Position numbers and translations under genes: made by a program. A stretch of DNA of 43,732 nt, taken from Leptospiraceae bacterium (lineage in GTDB: Bacteria > Spirochaetota > Leptospiria > Leptospirales > Leptospiraceae). The stretch covers positions 1 through 43,732 of the forward strand of contig JACKPA010000024.1 of the NCBI GenBank assembly GCA_024233865.1, in the 5' to 3' direction. Below are positions 1 to 8,054 of the stretch, piece by piece. Position 1 is the stretch's first letter. Every line of letters begins with the position of its first letter. The notes below the pieces were generated by a model, which was not told the origin of the DNA, did no database searches, and was given only the letters and a program-made list of their open reading frames with translations.

Positions 1-428
1 AATCTCGTGCCATTGAACTTTTACGCCCAAGTGGCGGAGAAAGTATTCCTTCAAAGGCAACAAGTATTCCTTTGGTTGGTCGTGTGGCAGCCGGATTGCC
101 GGTTTTAGCTGAAGAAAATGTAGAAGATTATTTAACTGTTCCTGATGAAATAGCAAAAAAGGGAACATTGTATGCCCTTAGAATTGCTGGAGAATCCATG
201 GTGGATGCTGGTATTCATAATGGGGATATTGCCATAATTCAAAAGAAAGAAGTGGCGAGAAACGGGGAAATTATTGTTGCACTTATAGACAATGAAGCAA
301 CTTTAAAAGTATTTTACAAAGAATCTGATCATATTCGATTAGAGCCACGAAATTCCAAATTCAAACCAATTAAAACTAAAAAGGTTTCCGTAATTGGTAA
401 ACTAGTAGGATTATATAGAATTTACTGA
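1..428 (+). CDS. lexA: LexA repressor, C-terminal part (5' end outside window)
   Basis: SOS-response repressor and self-cleaving S24 peptidase. The reading frame is open from position 3, before any start codon, so the N-terminal winged-helix DNA-binding domain lies outside the window. What remains is the linker and the whole protease domain. The cleavage-site motif VGRVAAG (Ala-Gly bond) lies near 75-95. The catalytic serine is in GESMVDAG (codon at 195-197) and the catalytic lysine in EATLKVF (codon at 306-308). The protein ends in VGLYRIY, as LexA proteins do. Known of the family: RecA filaments on single-stranded DNA stimulate autocleavage and derepress SOS genes. The next gene starts 36 nt downstream on the same strand, so co-transcription is plausible. 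The promoter and any LexA operator are not visible here. Confidence 0.95.
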   Translation, partial: SRAIELLRPSGGESIPSKATSIPLVGRVAAGLPVLAEENVEDYLTVPDEIAKKGTLYALRIAGESMVDAGIHNGDIAIIQKKEVARNGEIIVALIDNEATLKVFYKESDHIRLEPRNSKFKPIKTKKVSVIGKLVGLYRIY

Positions 429-463
429 TTGACAAGATTCTTAAATAAAACCCTATAGAAGAA

Positions 464-754
464 ATGAAAAAAATTTATATTGGGTTATGTTTGCATCTTT
501 TAATATTTGCAAATTGTGCAAAGAAGAAAACCGAAATTTCCGAAATAGATATAAATCGGCTTCTCCAAAGAATTTCTGTAAATAGGATAACCGAACATTT
601 GGATTCCAAAGAGGCTACTCTTATTAAAGATGATGCTAATTTATTTTTGGAATCTTGTGACGTTCTTCGCTTAGAGCCGAGGGAAACACTATTAAAAATC
701 AAGAATATCAACCCCAAATTATACGCACACTTGGCAGGAAACAATGAAAATTAA
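464..754 (+). CDS. small putative lipoprotein of unknown function
   Basis: A 96-residue protein with no recognised domain. The N-terminus (MKK, a hydrophobic stretch, then IFANC) looks like a lipoprotein signal peptide with the acylated cysteine at residue 19; the spirochaete lipobox is known to be loose. The mature part is polar and predicted mostly helical. A purine-rich AGAAGAA just before the ATG can serve as ribosome binding site. Its 3' end overlaps the ctp protease gene by 11 nt, which implies translational coupling and a shared transcript. A role with the periplasmic protease is only inferred from this position. Confidence 0.7.
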   Translation: MKKIYIGLCLHLLIFANCAKKKTEISEIDINRLLQRISVNRITEHLDSKEATLIKDDANLFLESCDVLRLEPRETLLKIKNINPKLYAHLAGNNEN

Positions 755-2129
755 AGAAAGAATTCTTTGGATGGTGACTGTTTTATTATTGTTATTTATT
801 GTTATTTTTCATCCTTTAGAAAAAGTTAAGGCGATTTCTTTAGAAGCAGAGAAATATCTACAAATATTTCATGAAGTTGTTTCTTATATTGAAACTGATT
901 ATGTGGAGAGAATGGACGAAGAGTCTCTTTACCAAGGTGCAATCAAAGGGCTGATATCTAGTTTAAATGACCCTCATTCTCGTTTTATGACCCAAGATGA
1001 GTTTAAAGAATTACAGGATGAAACAAGAGGAAGTTTTGGAGGAATTGGAATAGAGGTAACTTACCAAGATAAGTCTATTATTGTAATATCACCTATTGAT
1101 GATACACCAGCGATGCGAGCCGGAATCTTGCCTCAGGATAGGATTATCGAAATAAACGGGATTAATACAAAAAAGATGAGTATTGCCGAAGCTGTTAAAG
1201 TGATGAGAGGACCTGTAGGCTCAACCATATCCATAAAAATCAAAAGAAAGGATTTTATAGACCCAATATTACTTACTCTTGTTAGGGAGTTGATAAAAAT
1301 TAATTATATCAAATCTTCTTATATGGAAAAAGAAAAAATCGGCTATATACGCCTGTCTCAGTTTATGGGAAAAGAAAACACCGGTAGAGAATTTGAAAAA
1401 ATTGTAAAAAAATTTGCATCTTATAATCCCAAAGGGATTATAGTTGATTTAAGATTAAATCCGGGAGGACTTTTAGACCTTGCAATTGATCTTTCCGATT
1501 TGTTTCTACAGAAGAATCTAACAATAGTTTCGGTGAAAGGAAGAGACGGAAAACTTATAAAAATTTATAAAGCCACAGATTCTCCCAAAAAAGTTATGGA
1601 TGTTCCTATTGTGGTTCTTATCAATGCAGGTTCTGCAAGTGCTTCCGAAATTTTTGCTGGTGCTTTGCAAGACAATAAAAGAGCTATTATACTCGGAACA
1701 CAATCTTTTGGAAAAGGCTCTGTTCAGAATATCTATCCTCTGCCTCACAACACCGGCATGGCTTTAACCATCCAAAAATACTATACTCCAAGTGGAGTTT
1801 CCATCCACAAAAAAGGTATTACTCCTAACGTTGTTGTATATCCCATTACTCCATCTGATATTGATAAAGTTTATCTTGAAAAAATATATAGAGAGAAAAT
1901 TTTGAGCAACTTTGTTGAGAAATTTCCTGGATATAATGCCAAAAACAAAAGGTTATTTAAAGAATTGCTTACCAATAAAGGTTATAATATCGGTACAACC
2001 ATTGTTAATTATATACTAAAAAAGGAAAACAACCTTGGTCGAGCCGCAGATATATATGACACGGAATTTGATCCTCAATTAGAAAAAGCAATTGAACTAA
2101 TTTTAGATAACAAGGCAATCCCTAAATGA
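744..2129 (+). CDS. ctpA: S41 carboxy-terminal processing peptidase (CtpA/Prc type)
   Basis: Periplasmic serine protease that trims or degrades proteins from their C-termini. The 461-residue protein has an N-terminal membrane anchor or signal (about residues 8-23), a PDZ domain (about 90-175, with FGGIGIEV and the ligand-binding PAMRAGILPQD region) and the S41 catalytic core. The serine-lysine dyad is visible: GSASASEIF puts the nucleophile at Ser299, and FGKGSVQ puts the general-base lysine at Lys324, the 25-residue spacing typical of CtpA/Prc. The C-terminal about 85 residues are less conserved. The start overlaps the lipoprotein gene by 11 nt, and the stop overlaps tsaD by 4 nt (ATGA). Substrates cannot be read from sequence. 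Confidence 0.93.
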   Translation: MKIKERILWMVTVLLLLFIVIFHPLEKVKAISLEAEKYLQIFHEVVSYIETDYVERMDEESLYQGAIKGLISSLNDPHSRFMTQDEFKELQDETRGSFGGIGIEVTYQDKSIIVISPIDDTPAMRAGILPQDRIIEINGINTKKMSIAEAVKVMRGPVGSTISIKIKRKDFIDPILLTLVRELIKINYIKSSYMEKEKIGYIRLSQFMGKENTGREFEKIVKKFASYNPKGIIVDLRLNPGGLLDLAIDLSDLFLQKNLTIVSVKGRDGKLIKIYKATDSPKKVMDVPIVVLINAGSASASEIFAGALQDNKRAIILGTQSFGKGSVQNIYPLPHNTGMALTIQKYYTPSGVSIHKKGITPNVVVYPITPSDIDKVYLEKIYREKILSNFVEKFPGYNAKNKRLFKELLTNKGYNIGTTIVNYILKKENNLGRAADIYDTEFDPQLEKAIELILDNKAIPK

Positions 2130-3151
2130 TAGGGCTTGGTATAGAAACAAGCTGTGATGAAACTTCTATTGGTATTGTTGAAAATGGTACCAAAATTTTA
2201 TCTTTAAAATTATTTAGCCAAATAAAAATCCATTCACCTTACAAAGGAGTTGTTCCAGAAATTGCATCAAGGTCTCATTTGGAAAAAATTAATATATTAC
2301 TAGAAGACGCTTTTATAGAAAGTAATCTTTCCGATGAAGGTATCGATTACATTTCAGTTACCTATAGCCCTGGTCTTATGGGTTCTTTAATGATTGGTGC
2401 GCAGATGGCAAGATGCCTTTCTTTTGTCTTAAAAAAACCTTTGGTTTGTGTAGATCATTTGGAAGCTCACCTAAATGCCGTCAAACTTGAAAATAAATTT
2501 CCTACTTTTCCATTCATCGGAGTTTTATTATCTGGCGGAAATTCTTCCATTTTTGTCGTGAAAGGCTATCAAAATATGGAAGTTATAGGCGATACCATGG
2601 ATGATGCCTTGGGAGAAGCCTTTGATAAGGTCGCAAAATTGTTAAATTTATCTTACCCTGGTGGACCTGAAATTGAGAAAATGGCAAATAATTATAATCC
2701 TCCAAATCCTGAAAAACCTATCTTTCCGGAATTGCTTAAAGAATTGTCAGACGAAAAAATTCAATTTTCATACAGCGGATTGAAAACAAGTGTAATGTAT
2801 TACATCAAAAAAAAACAATTAAACTTAATAGATGTTCAAAAAATATGTTATCACTTTCAAAATTCTGCATTTTCTTTGGTAGAAAAAAATATTGCTAAAA
2901 CGGTTAATTTAACTGGAATTAAAAAAATTGTTTGTGCCGGTGGAGTTTTAGCAAATGAAACATTAAGAAAAAGATTGCAAAAATTGGCTATAAAAATGAA
3001 TTTAATATTATATTTTCCCGAATCAAAAATATTGTGCACTGATAATGGAGCAATGGTAGCTTCTTTAGGCTATGAAATTTTTAAAATGGGAAAATTAAAT
3101 CCAATAGATTTTAAAATTTCACCAAGACGAAAGGAGTCTGACATTTTATGA
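2126..3151 (+). CDS. tsaD: tRNA N6-threonylcarbamoyladenosine synthase subunit TsaD
   Basis: Catalytic subunit that transfers the threonylcarbamoyl group from threonylcarbamoyl-AMP to A37 of ANN-decoding tRNAs, working with TsaB and TsaE (not in this window). The 341-residue length is normal. It has the ASKHA ATPase fold start MIGLGIETSCDETS, the metal-binding HLEAH motif (His111 and His115), the SGGNSS phosphate loop and the late metal ligand Asp306 in CTDNGAM. The ATG overlaps the ctpA stop by 4 nt, and its own stop overlaps pssA by 4 nt, so it lies inside a tightly coupled operon. Essential in most bacteria. Confidence 0.97.
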   Translation: MIGLGIETSCDETSIGIVENGTKILSLKLFSQIKIHSPYKGVVPEIASRSHLEKINILLEDAFIESNLSDEGIDYISVTYSPGLMGSLMIGAQMARCLSFVLKKPLVCVDHLEAHLNAVKLENKFPTFPFIGVLLSGGNSSIFVVKGYQNMEVIGDTMDDALGEAFDKVAKLLNLSYPGGPEIEKMANNYNPPNPEKPIFPELLKELSDEKIQFSYSGLKTSVMYYIKKKQLNLIDVQKICYHFQNSAFSLVEKNIAKTVNLTGIKKIVCAGGVLANETLRKRLQKLAIKMNLILYFPESKILCTDNGAMVASLGYEIFKMGKLNPIDFKISPRRKESDIL

Positions 3152-3897
3152 AATCAAAATTATCATGGATTCCAAATACTTTAACACTTGGTAATCTAAC
3201 CTTAGGTTTTGTTTCTATTGTGTTATCTTCGGAAGCGGGCAGATTTTTTCCGGAAAGCAATCAACCTTTTTTGTTATCCGGAATTTTTATAATATTGGCT
3301 GCTTTATTTGATGGGTTTGATGGTATGGCTGCCAGGGCATTAAATGCAACCAGTGAGGTTGGGGCGGAGTTAGATTCATTGGCGGATTTAACTACTTTTG
3401 GTATTGCTCCAGGCTATTTAATGTATAAAATGATTTTGTTCGATTTTACTCTCAGTATAGGTGATTCCAATTTGACCTATGGAATTTTAATAGCCGCTAT
3501 TTTTCCGATATGTGCAGCCTATAGATTGGCTAGATTCAATGCTGCACATGATCCAGGGTCATTTACAGGTTTGCCTTCTCCGGTTGCTGGAGTAATAGTT
3601 GGGTTGTTTCCCGTAAGTTTTCATTTGGATCAAATACCAAATTACCTTACCTTACCAGCTTTTATTGTAATTGCTCTCTTAATGGTATCTACCATTAAAT
3701 ATTCTAAGCCCCAGGTTGCCATGAGGGGGAAGTTTACCAAAGAAAGAATGATAGTAATAATTTTAGGCTTGGCGATTCTATTTTTCTTTATAGGATTTCA
3801 TCGCATACCATGGTTACTATATGGAATTATTATTTTTTATGTTTTTTCCGGAATTATAAGTTTGATTATTCATTTGATCCAAGACTATAAATTATAA
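3148..3897 (+). CDS. pssA: CDP-diacylglycerol-serine O-phosphatidyltransferase
   Basis: Integral membrane enzyme making phosphatidylserine from CDP-diacylglycerol and serine, the first step to phosphatidylethanolamine. The 249-residue protein shows the complete CDP-alcohol phosphatidyltransferase signature DG-x2-AR-x8-G-x3-D-x3-D (DGMAAR, then G, then D...D in ELDSLAD) between about residues 56 and 79, followed by TTFGIAP, which is typical of the PssA subtype. About six to eight hydrophobic segments are visible. The start overlaps tsaD by 4 nt; the stop abuts folP directly. Phosphatidylglycerophosphate synthase shares the signature, but the TTFGIAPG context and overall length favour PssA. Confidence 0.92.
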   Translation: MKSKLSWIPNTLTLGNLTLGFVSIVLSSEAGRFFPESNQPFLLSGIFIILAALFDGFDGMAARALNATSEVGAELDSLADLTTFGIAPGYLMYKMILFDFTLSIGDSNLTYGILIAAIFPICAAYRLARFNAAHDPGSFTGLPSPVAGVIVGLFPVSFHLDQIPNYLTLPAFIVIALLMVSTIKYSKPQVAMRGKFTKERMIVIILGLAILFFFIGFHRIPWLLYGIIIFYVFSGIISLIIHLIQDYKL

Positions 3898-4707
3898 ATG
3901 AAAATTTTTGGAATTCTAAACGTTACGGAGGATTCCTTTTCTGATGGGGGAAAATACTTTGAGTTTGAAAACTCGATTCAAAAAGGAATTGAGCTAATAC
4001 ATGAGGGAGCAGATGTTATAGATATTGGTGCACAGTCTTCCAATATTAATTGTAAACTGATATCCCCTGAATTGGAATGGGAAAGAATTGAAAAACAGAT
4101 AAAATATTTTCAATCCCAAAAAATTGAAATCTCAGTTGATACCTATAAGCCAAGGGTTATTCAAAAATGTATTAAGGCTAAAGTTGATTATATCAACAAT
4201 ATTAATTCATTTTATACAAAGGAGTCTCTTGATATTCTTCAGGAATACAAAAATGAACTTCCGTATTTAATTTTGATGTTTTCTCATAACCAAGGAGATA
4301 AAGCGTCTCAAAATTCTAATTTAGATAGAAATTCTATTGTGGATACAATCTTTAAGTTTTTTGACTTCAAAATACAGGAGCTTTTAAAAATAGGAATACC
4401 GGAAGAAAAATTAATTTTTGATCCTGGAATGGGATTATTTTTAGGAGAAGATCCTTATTTGAGTATAAAAGTTCTCCAAGAGATAAAAACTTTCAAGTCC
4501 AAGCTGGGTAAAATTATGGTCTCCGTTTCCAGAAAATCATTTATTGGAAATTTGCTTGGTGGAGTCCCACCCGAAAATAGAGAAGTAGGGACTCTTGCTT
4601 GCGAACTGTTTCTATATTCAAATCAGATTGAGTATATAAGAACTCATAATGTTAAACAATTAAAAGATGCAATACACATCACAGAGATTCTTTTATCGCA
4701 TTTTTAA
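3898..4707 (+). CDS. folP: dihydropteroate synthase
   Basis: Folate-pathway enzyme condensing 6-hydroxymethyl-7,8-dihydropterin diphosphate with p-aminobenzoate; target of sulfonamides. The 269-residue TIM-barrel protein begins MKIFGILNVTEDSFSDGG, the hallmark pterin-binding loop. It continues with DIGAQSSN (usually DIGGESTRP), SVDTYKP, a DPGMG diphosphate-binding motif and VSRKSFIG near the C-terminus. The second motif is somewhat divergent, but the other landmarks are intact. The ATG follows the pssA stop codon with no spacer. The 3' end overlaps the 3' end of the opposing GH31 gene by 29 bp, leaving little room for a separate terminator. Confidence 0.93.
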   Translation: MKIFGILNVTEDSFSDGGKYFEFENSIQKGIELIHEGADVIDIGAQSSNINCKLISPELEWERIEKQIKYFQSQKIEISVDTYKPRVIQKCIKAKVDYINNINSFYTKESLDILQEYKNELPYLILMFSHNQGDKASQNSNLDRNSIVDTIFKFFDFKIQELLKIGIPEEKLIFDPGMGLFLGEDPYLSIKVLQEIKTFKSKLGKIMVSVSRKSFIGNLLGGVPPENREVGTLACELFLYSNQIEYIRTHNVKQLKDAIHITEILLSHF

Positions 4708-6829
4708 TTTTTTCTGACCATTCACCATTTTCCTTTATAAAAACAGCCGGTTTTCCAATAGGAGTATTGATTGTATGTCTGCGTCCTCCTTTTAGAAATT
4801 CATTGTTCCAGATATTTTCCCATCTTCCGGCAGGAAAATATCCTTCTACTTCTTCAGCACCTTTTTCTAATACCGGAATTACTAAAATGTCTTGTCCTAC
4901 TAGAAATTGCTTTTTTAGATCATAGGTATTCTTATCTTTTGGATAGTGAAGATATAAGGGGCGAATTACCGGATAGCCCTTTTTATGAGCTTCGTCAACC
5001 AAATATTTGAAATAATCTTTTAGAGCAAAATGGATCCTTCCAAATTTGGCAAAAAATTCTACTGTTTTTGGATTTGTAAAAGATTGATGGTTTTCTTCCG
5101 GCCGGTTTCCTTCATGAGTTCGAAAAATTGGTGTAAAAGCATTTAATTCAACCCACCTTTGAAACAACTCTTCACTTCTATGATAATCTTTTATAAAGTT
5201 ATTGATGGTTGTATATCCACCAATGTCGCTATGGTTTAGCGCCAATCCACTTATGCCTCCGGATAACATCCCGGTAACGGTGGATGGCAAGCCGTCATTC
5301 TCTCCAAAGCTTACCATTTGATCCCCTAACCAAAACAAGGTAGAATATTTGTTTGAATAGCTATATCCTGCTCTTGTAAAAAAAACAATCTTTCCCTCCA
5401 TGCCGACTTCTTGAATTGCTTCTCTATTGATTCTTGCCCAGTCTACGGGATAGATGTTATGGTATAATTCTGCAGAAACTCCCGAATGAAGCTTGGCATC
5501 AAAAGGAAGAAATTCTCCAAAATCAGCCATCCAGCCCAATAATCCTGCTTCAATCATGTTTTTTTTTATAATTTCTTTTGTCCATTTTGCAGCATCTGGA
5601 TTTGTTAAGTCAATTAAATAGGCAGGAAAACCCGCGGTCTCGATTTCATAGTCTTCGCCTTTTTGATTTTTTACTAAATAGCCGAATTTTTTGGCTTCTT
5701 CAAACATTTCTCCTTCGTTTGCAAGAAATGAATTTATATATCCAAGCACTTTTACACCACTTTGTTCCATTTCGGTGCAAAATTCTTTAAAATTAGGATA
5801 TGTTTTCTCATCTGCTTTCCATCGCCACCAAAGTTGGGAGCCGAAGCTGGTTTTTCTTTTTCCTACCCAATCTTGGATCCATAAAACAGTAACCGGATTA
5901 CCGGCATCCATTGCTTCTTTTACGGTGTTTTTTGTTTTTTCTGATCCTCCTTGTAGTCCCATCCAAGTACCATAAGCCCAATCAGGTAAAAGAGGAAACC
6001 TTCCGGTTTTTTCGGTATAAAGTTGGATAAGATCCAGAGGGTCGTCTGCCACCCAAATATTTCCTTTTAAGTTTTCTTCCCAAAATTCTACCTTTGTTTT
6101 TCCAGCATCTGTGAAATCGAAAGTACTATAAGACGTGTTTTCAAAAAAATAAGAGCGATTTTCGGTTGTTGTATAATATGGAATGGGAGCATAGCTCGTA
6201 AATTCATTACCCCCTGCACCCGCAACAATGTTGGCACCGATTGTTATTGGTTGATCTCCCCTGCCAATTCCTTGCTCTTCGGTAAAAATAAACAATTTTT
6301 TACCTTTTAGATTAAAGTGAGAAAATTGTTCTCCGAAGCCAAAAATTTGCTCGTCATTTTCTGCATTATATTCCAAATAGATACGGTTTAATTCTTTGTT
6401 TGTAAGTTGAATGTCAAATTCAACTTGGTTGTCATTGATTATCTTAAACTGAATACTATACAAAGACGAGCAATCATCACCTTTCAATTCACCTTGGATC
6501 ACAATGGATTGATTGGTTGTTATGATTTTTGATATTGTTTGGTTATTGCATTTTTTAACGATAGACTCATCAAAAGTAAAAGAAGCGATTTTATACTTTA
6601 CTTTGGGTTTGGAAACGGCAGCAGAAAGGAAAGCTCTATCCATTGTAAATGAAATAAAATCTTTATTTAGTTTTTTTGATATTATTTTTAGTAGTTTATC
6701 GGATTTGTTCCAAAGAATAAAATTTGATTCTGTGGGAAGTGAAACCTCAGATTCTATTATAGTTAATTGATTTTCTTTTGAACAATAAAATAAAAATAAA
6801 AATAGGGAAAAAATTAATAATTTTTTCAT
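4679..6829 (-). CDS. GH31 glycoside hydrolase, YihQ/sulfoquinovosidase-like, putative lipoprotein
   Basis: Retaining alpha-glycosidase of family GH31. The 716-residue protein starts with a lipoprotein-like signal (MKKLLIFSLFLFLFYC, Cys16), so it probably acts outside the cytoplasm. The nucleophile is Asp436 in GWMADFGE and the acid/base is Asp503 in WLGDQ. Long stretches (KYSTLFWLGDQ, HSDIGGYTT, FTPIFRTHEGNRP) match my recollection of E. coli YihQ closely. Compared with the YihQ sugar-recognition set (Gln262, Gln288, Arg301, Trp304, Tyr508), I see Gln293, Gln319, Gln332, Trp335 and Tyr539, so the sulfonate-contacting Arg appears replaced by Gln. The substrate may therefore be another alpha-glycoside. 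An AAAGGAT ribosome binding site precedes the ATG. It is last in a probable minus-strand operon with the three genes upstream. Confidence 0.88.
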   Translation of the reverse strand: MKKLLIFSLFLFLFYCSKENQLTIIESEVSLPTESNFILWNKSDKLLKIISKKLNKDFISFTMDRAFLSAAVSKPKVKYKIASFTFDESIVKKCNNQTISKIITTNQSIVIQGELKGDDCSSLYSIQFKIINDNQVEFDIQLTNKELNRIYLEYNAENDEQIFGFGEQFSHFNLKGKKLFIFTEEQGIGRGDQPITIGANIVAGAGGNEFTSYAPIPYYTTTENRSYFFENTSYSTFDFTDAGKTKVEFWEENLKGNIWVADDPLDLIQLYTEKTGRFPLLPDWAYGTWMGLQGGSEKTKNTVKEAMDAGNPVTVLWIQDWVGKRKTSFGSQLWWRWKADEKTYPNFKEFCTEMEQSGVKVLGYINSFLANEGEMFEEAKKFGYLVKNQKGEDYEIETAGFPAYLIDLTNPDAAKWTKEIIKKNMIEAGLLGWMADFGEFLPFDAKLHSGVSAELYHNIYPVDWARINREAIQEVGMEGKIVFFTRAGYSYSNKYSTLFWLGDQMVSFGENDGLPSTVTGMLSGGISGLALNHSDIGGYTTINNFIKDYHRSEELFQRWVELNAFTPIFRTHEGNRPEENHQSFTNPKTVEFFAKFGRIHFALKDYFKYLVDEAHKKGYPVIRPLYLHYPKDKNTYDLKKQFLVGQDILVIPVLEKGAEEVEGYFPAGRWENIWNNEFLKGGRRHTINTPIGKPAVFIKENGEWSEKIKNAIKESL

Positions 6830-6881
6830 TTAAAAATCCTTTAAATCAATTTATTTGCGAGAGTTTAAAAAAATGATAACC

Positions 6882-7625
6882 TTAATAATTCAATTTTGTT
6901 CCATCATAAGGACAATATTTATATGAACCTTTTAGTTTCTCTTTACACTTAGGACAATTTTGTGGTGGAATCAAAGAGTTTAAGGGGAGTTTCCACAAAA
7001 ATTCTCTCTCTCCTAAGTCTACTAGAAAAATACCTTCTTTCCATGGATCAACGATAACTTTTTTATCTTTCCCGATGGAAGGGAATATATAAAAAAACAT
7101 GTTTTCTCCTAATGGTCCTAACATATTGCCCAAAACCGGTTTCATCATGGATAATAACATAGCTGTTGTGTTATCAATAAACTTATCTTCCAAAGGATGA
7201 TATGTATTGTTATTTTTATCTTTTAGGCTTAGTATTTTTTTATTGTATTTTTCCGATTGGTATTCAACATTCCCTAAAGTTCCGATTTTCCCATTTACAA
7301 CCGCTAAGATAGTATAATTGTTTAGATGACTGATTAACTCTTTGGACTGTTTTTCCGGCATGGTAGAGTCTTTGGCAAAACTCATTTTCCAAAATTCAAT
7401 AGGTAGCCACCAAATCATGATGATTTCATCTTCTTCTCTAGACATCTTTTGTGTTTCTTTTAGCAAATCATCTATATCTAGATTAGTATAAATGGATTTC
7501 TCATTAGTATTCTCTAGTACAACTTTTTCTTGATTTATTGAATTTTCATGTGCAAAGAGAATGGAAGAAAAGTTAAAAAAAATATTTAGAACAACAAAAA
7601 TAAAAATACCTTTTAAAACAATCAC
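6882..7625 (-). CDS. exported protein with C-terminal zinc ribbon, unknown function
   Basis: A 247-residue protein I do not recognise. It has an N-terminal signal peptide or anchor (about residues 1-25, ending LFAHEN), a middle region without known motifs, and a C-terminal zinc-ribbon-like CPKCKEKLKGSYKYCPYDG with two CxxC-type pairs. A zinc ribbon in an exported protein is unusual; if the signal is an uncleaved anchor, topology decides which side it faces. The chosen start is GTG, one base after the stop of the upstream DUF4404 gene, so translation is probably coupled. The GH31 gene follows after 52 nt. Confidence 0.65.
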   Translation of the reverse strand: MIVLKGIFIFVVLNIFFNFSSILFAHENSINQEKVVLENTNEKSIYTNLDIDDLLKETQKMSREEDEIIMIWWLPIEFWKMSFAKDSTMPEKQSKELISHLNNYTILAVVNGKIGTLGNVEYQSEKYNKKILSLKDKNNNTYHPLEDKFIDNTTAMLLSMMKPVLGNMLGPLGENMFFYIFPSIGKDKKVIVDPWKEGIFLVDLGEREFLWKLPLNSLIPPQNCPKCKEKLKGSYKYCPYDGTKLNY

Positions 7626-7626
7626 T

Positions 7627-7959
7627 TTAAAGCCCGCTATTAGATAAAGATGTACATATGGAATTTACGATAGATACTAATTCCGGATGAGAAGCTTCAA
7701 ATCTTTTAACGGCAACAGACAAACCGTTGAGAGATATTTGTAGAAGTTCCGGATCCTTATTTATTTTTGTCGCTTCATGTGTACTAGCTTTTGCAAAATT
7801 CGCTAAACTTTGTGCGTTTTCTTGGTGAATTGGTGATACTTCTCCTATCTCTTTTTTTAAATCACCTATCAATCCTAGTAGTTCTTTTTTTTTATTGTCA
7901 TCAACAGAATTTGCTTCTTTAACAATAAATTCCATTTTAGAAATCGTATCTTTTAACAT
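7627..7959 (-). CDS. DUF4404 family protein
   Basis: A 110-residue, mostly helical, soluble protein. The C-terminal pattern VAVKRFEASHPEL followed by SICTSLSNSGL matches the DUF4404 family signature (a helix with RFE.SHP, then a helix ending ALSN-x-GI) as I know it from proteobacterial members. The function of the family is unknown. A purine-rich AAAGGTGGAAG lies just upstream of the ATG. It sits between a flavoprotein gene (95 nt upstream) and the zinc-ribbon gene (1 nt downstream). Confidence 0.7.
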   Translation of the reverse strand: MLKDTISKMEFIVKEANSVDDNKKKELLGLIGDLKKEIGEVSPIHQENAQSLANFAKASTHEATKINKDPELLQISLNGLSVAVKRFEASHPELVSIVNSICTSLSNSGL

Positions 7960-8054
7960 ACACTTCCACCTTTATACAAACTGCCATAAATCTAAGGAAT
8001 GTTCTTTGTTTAATTTTGTAAACTGAAAAATTTATTTTCATCCATATTAACATC

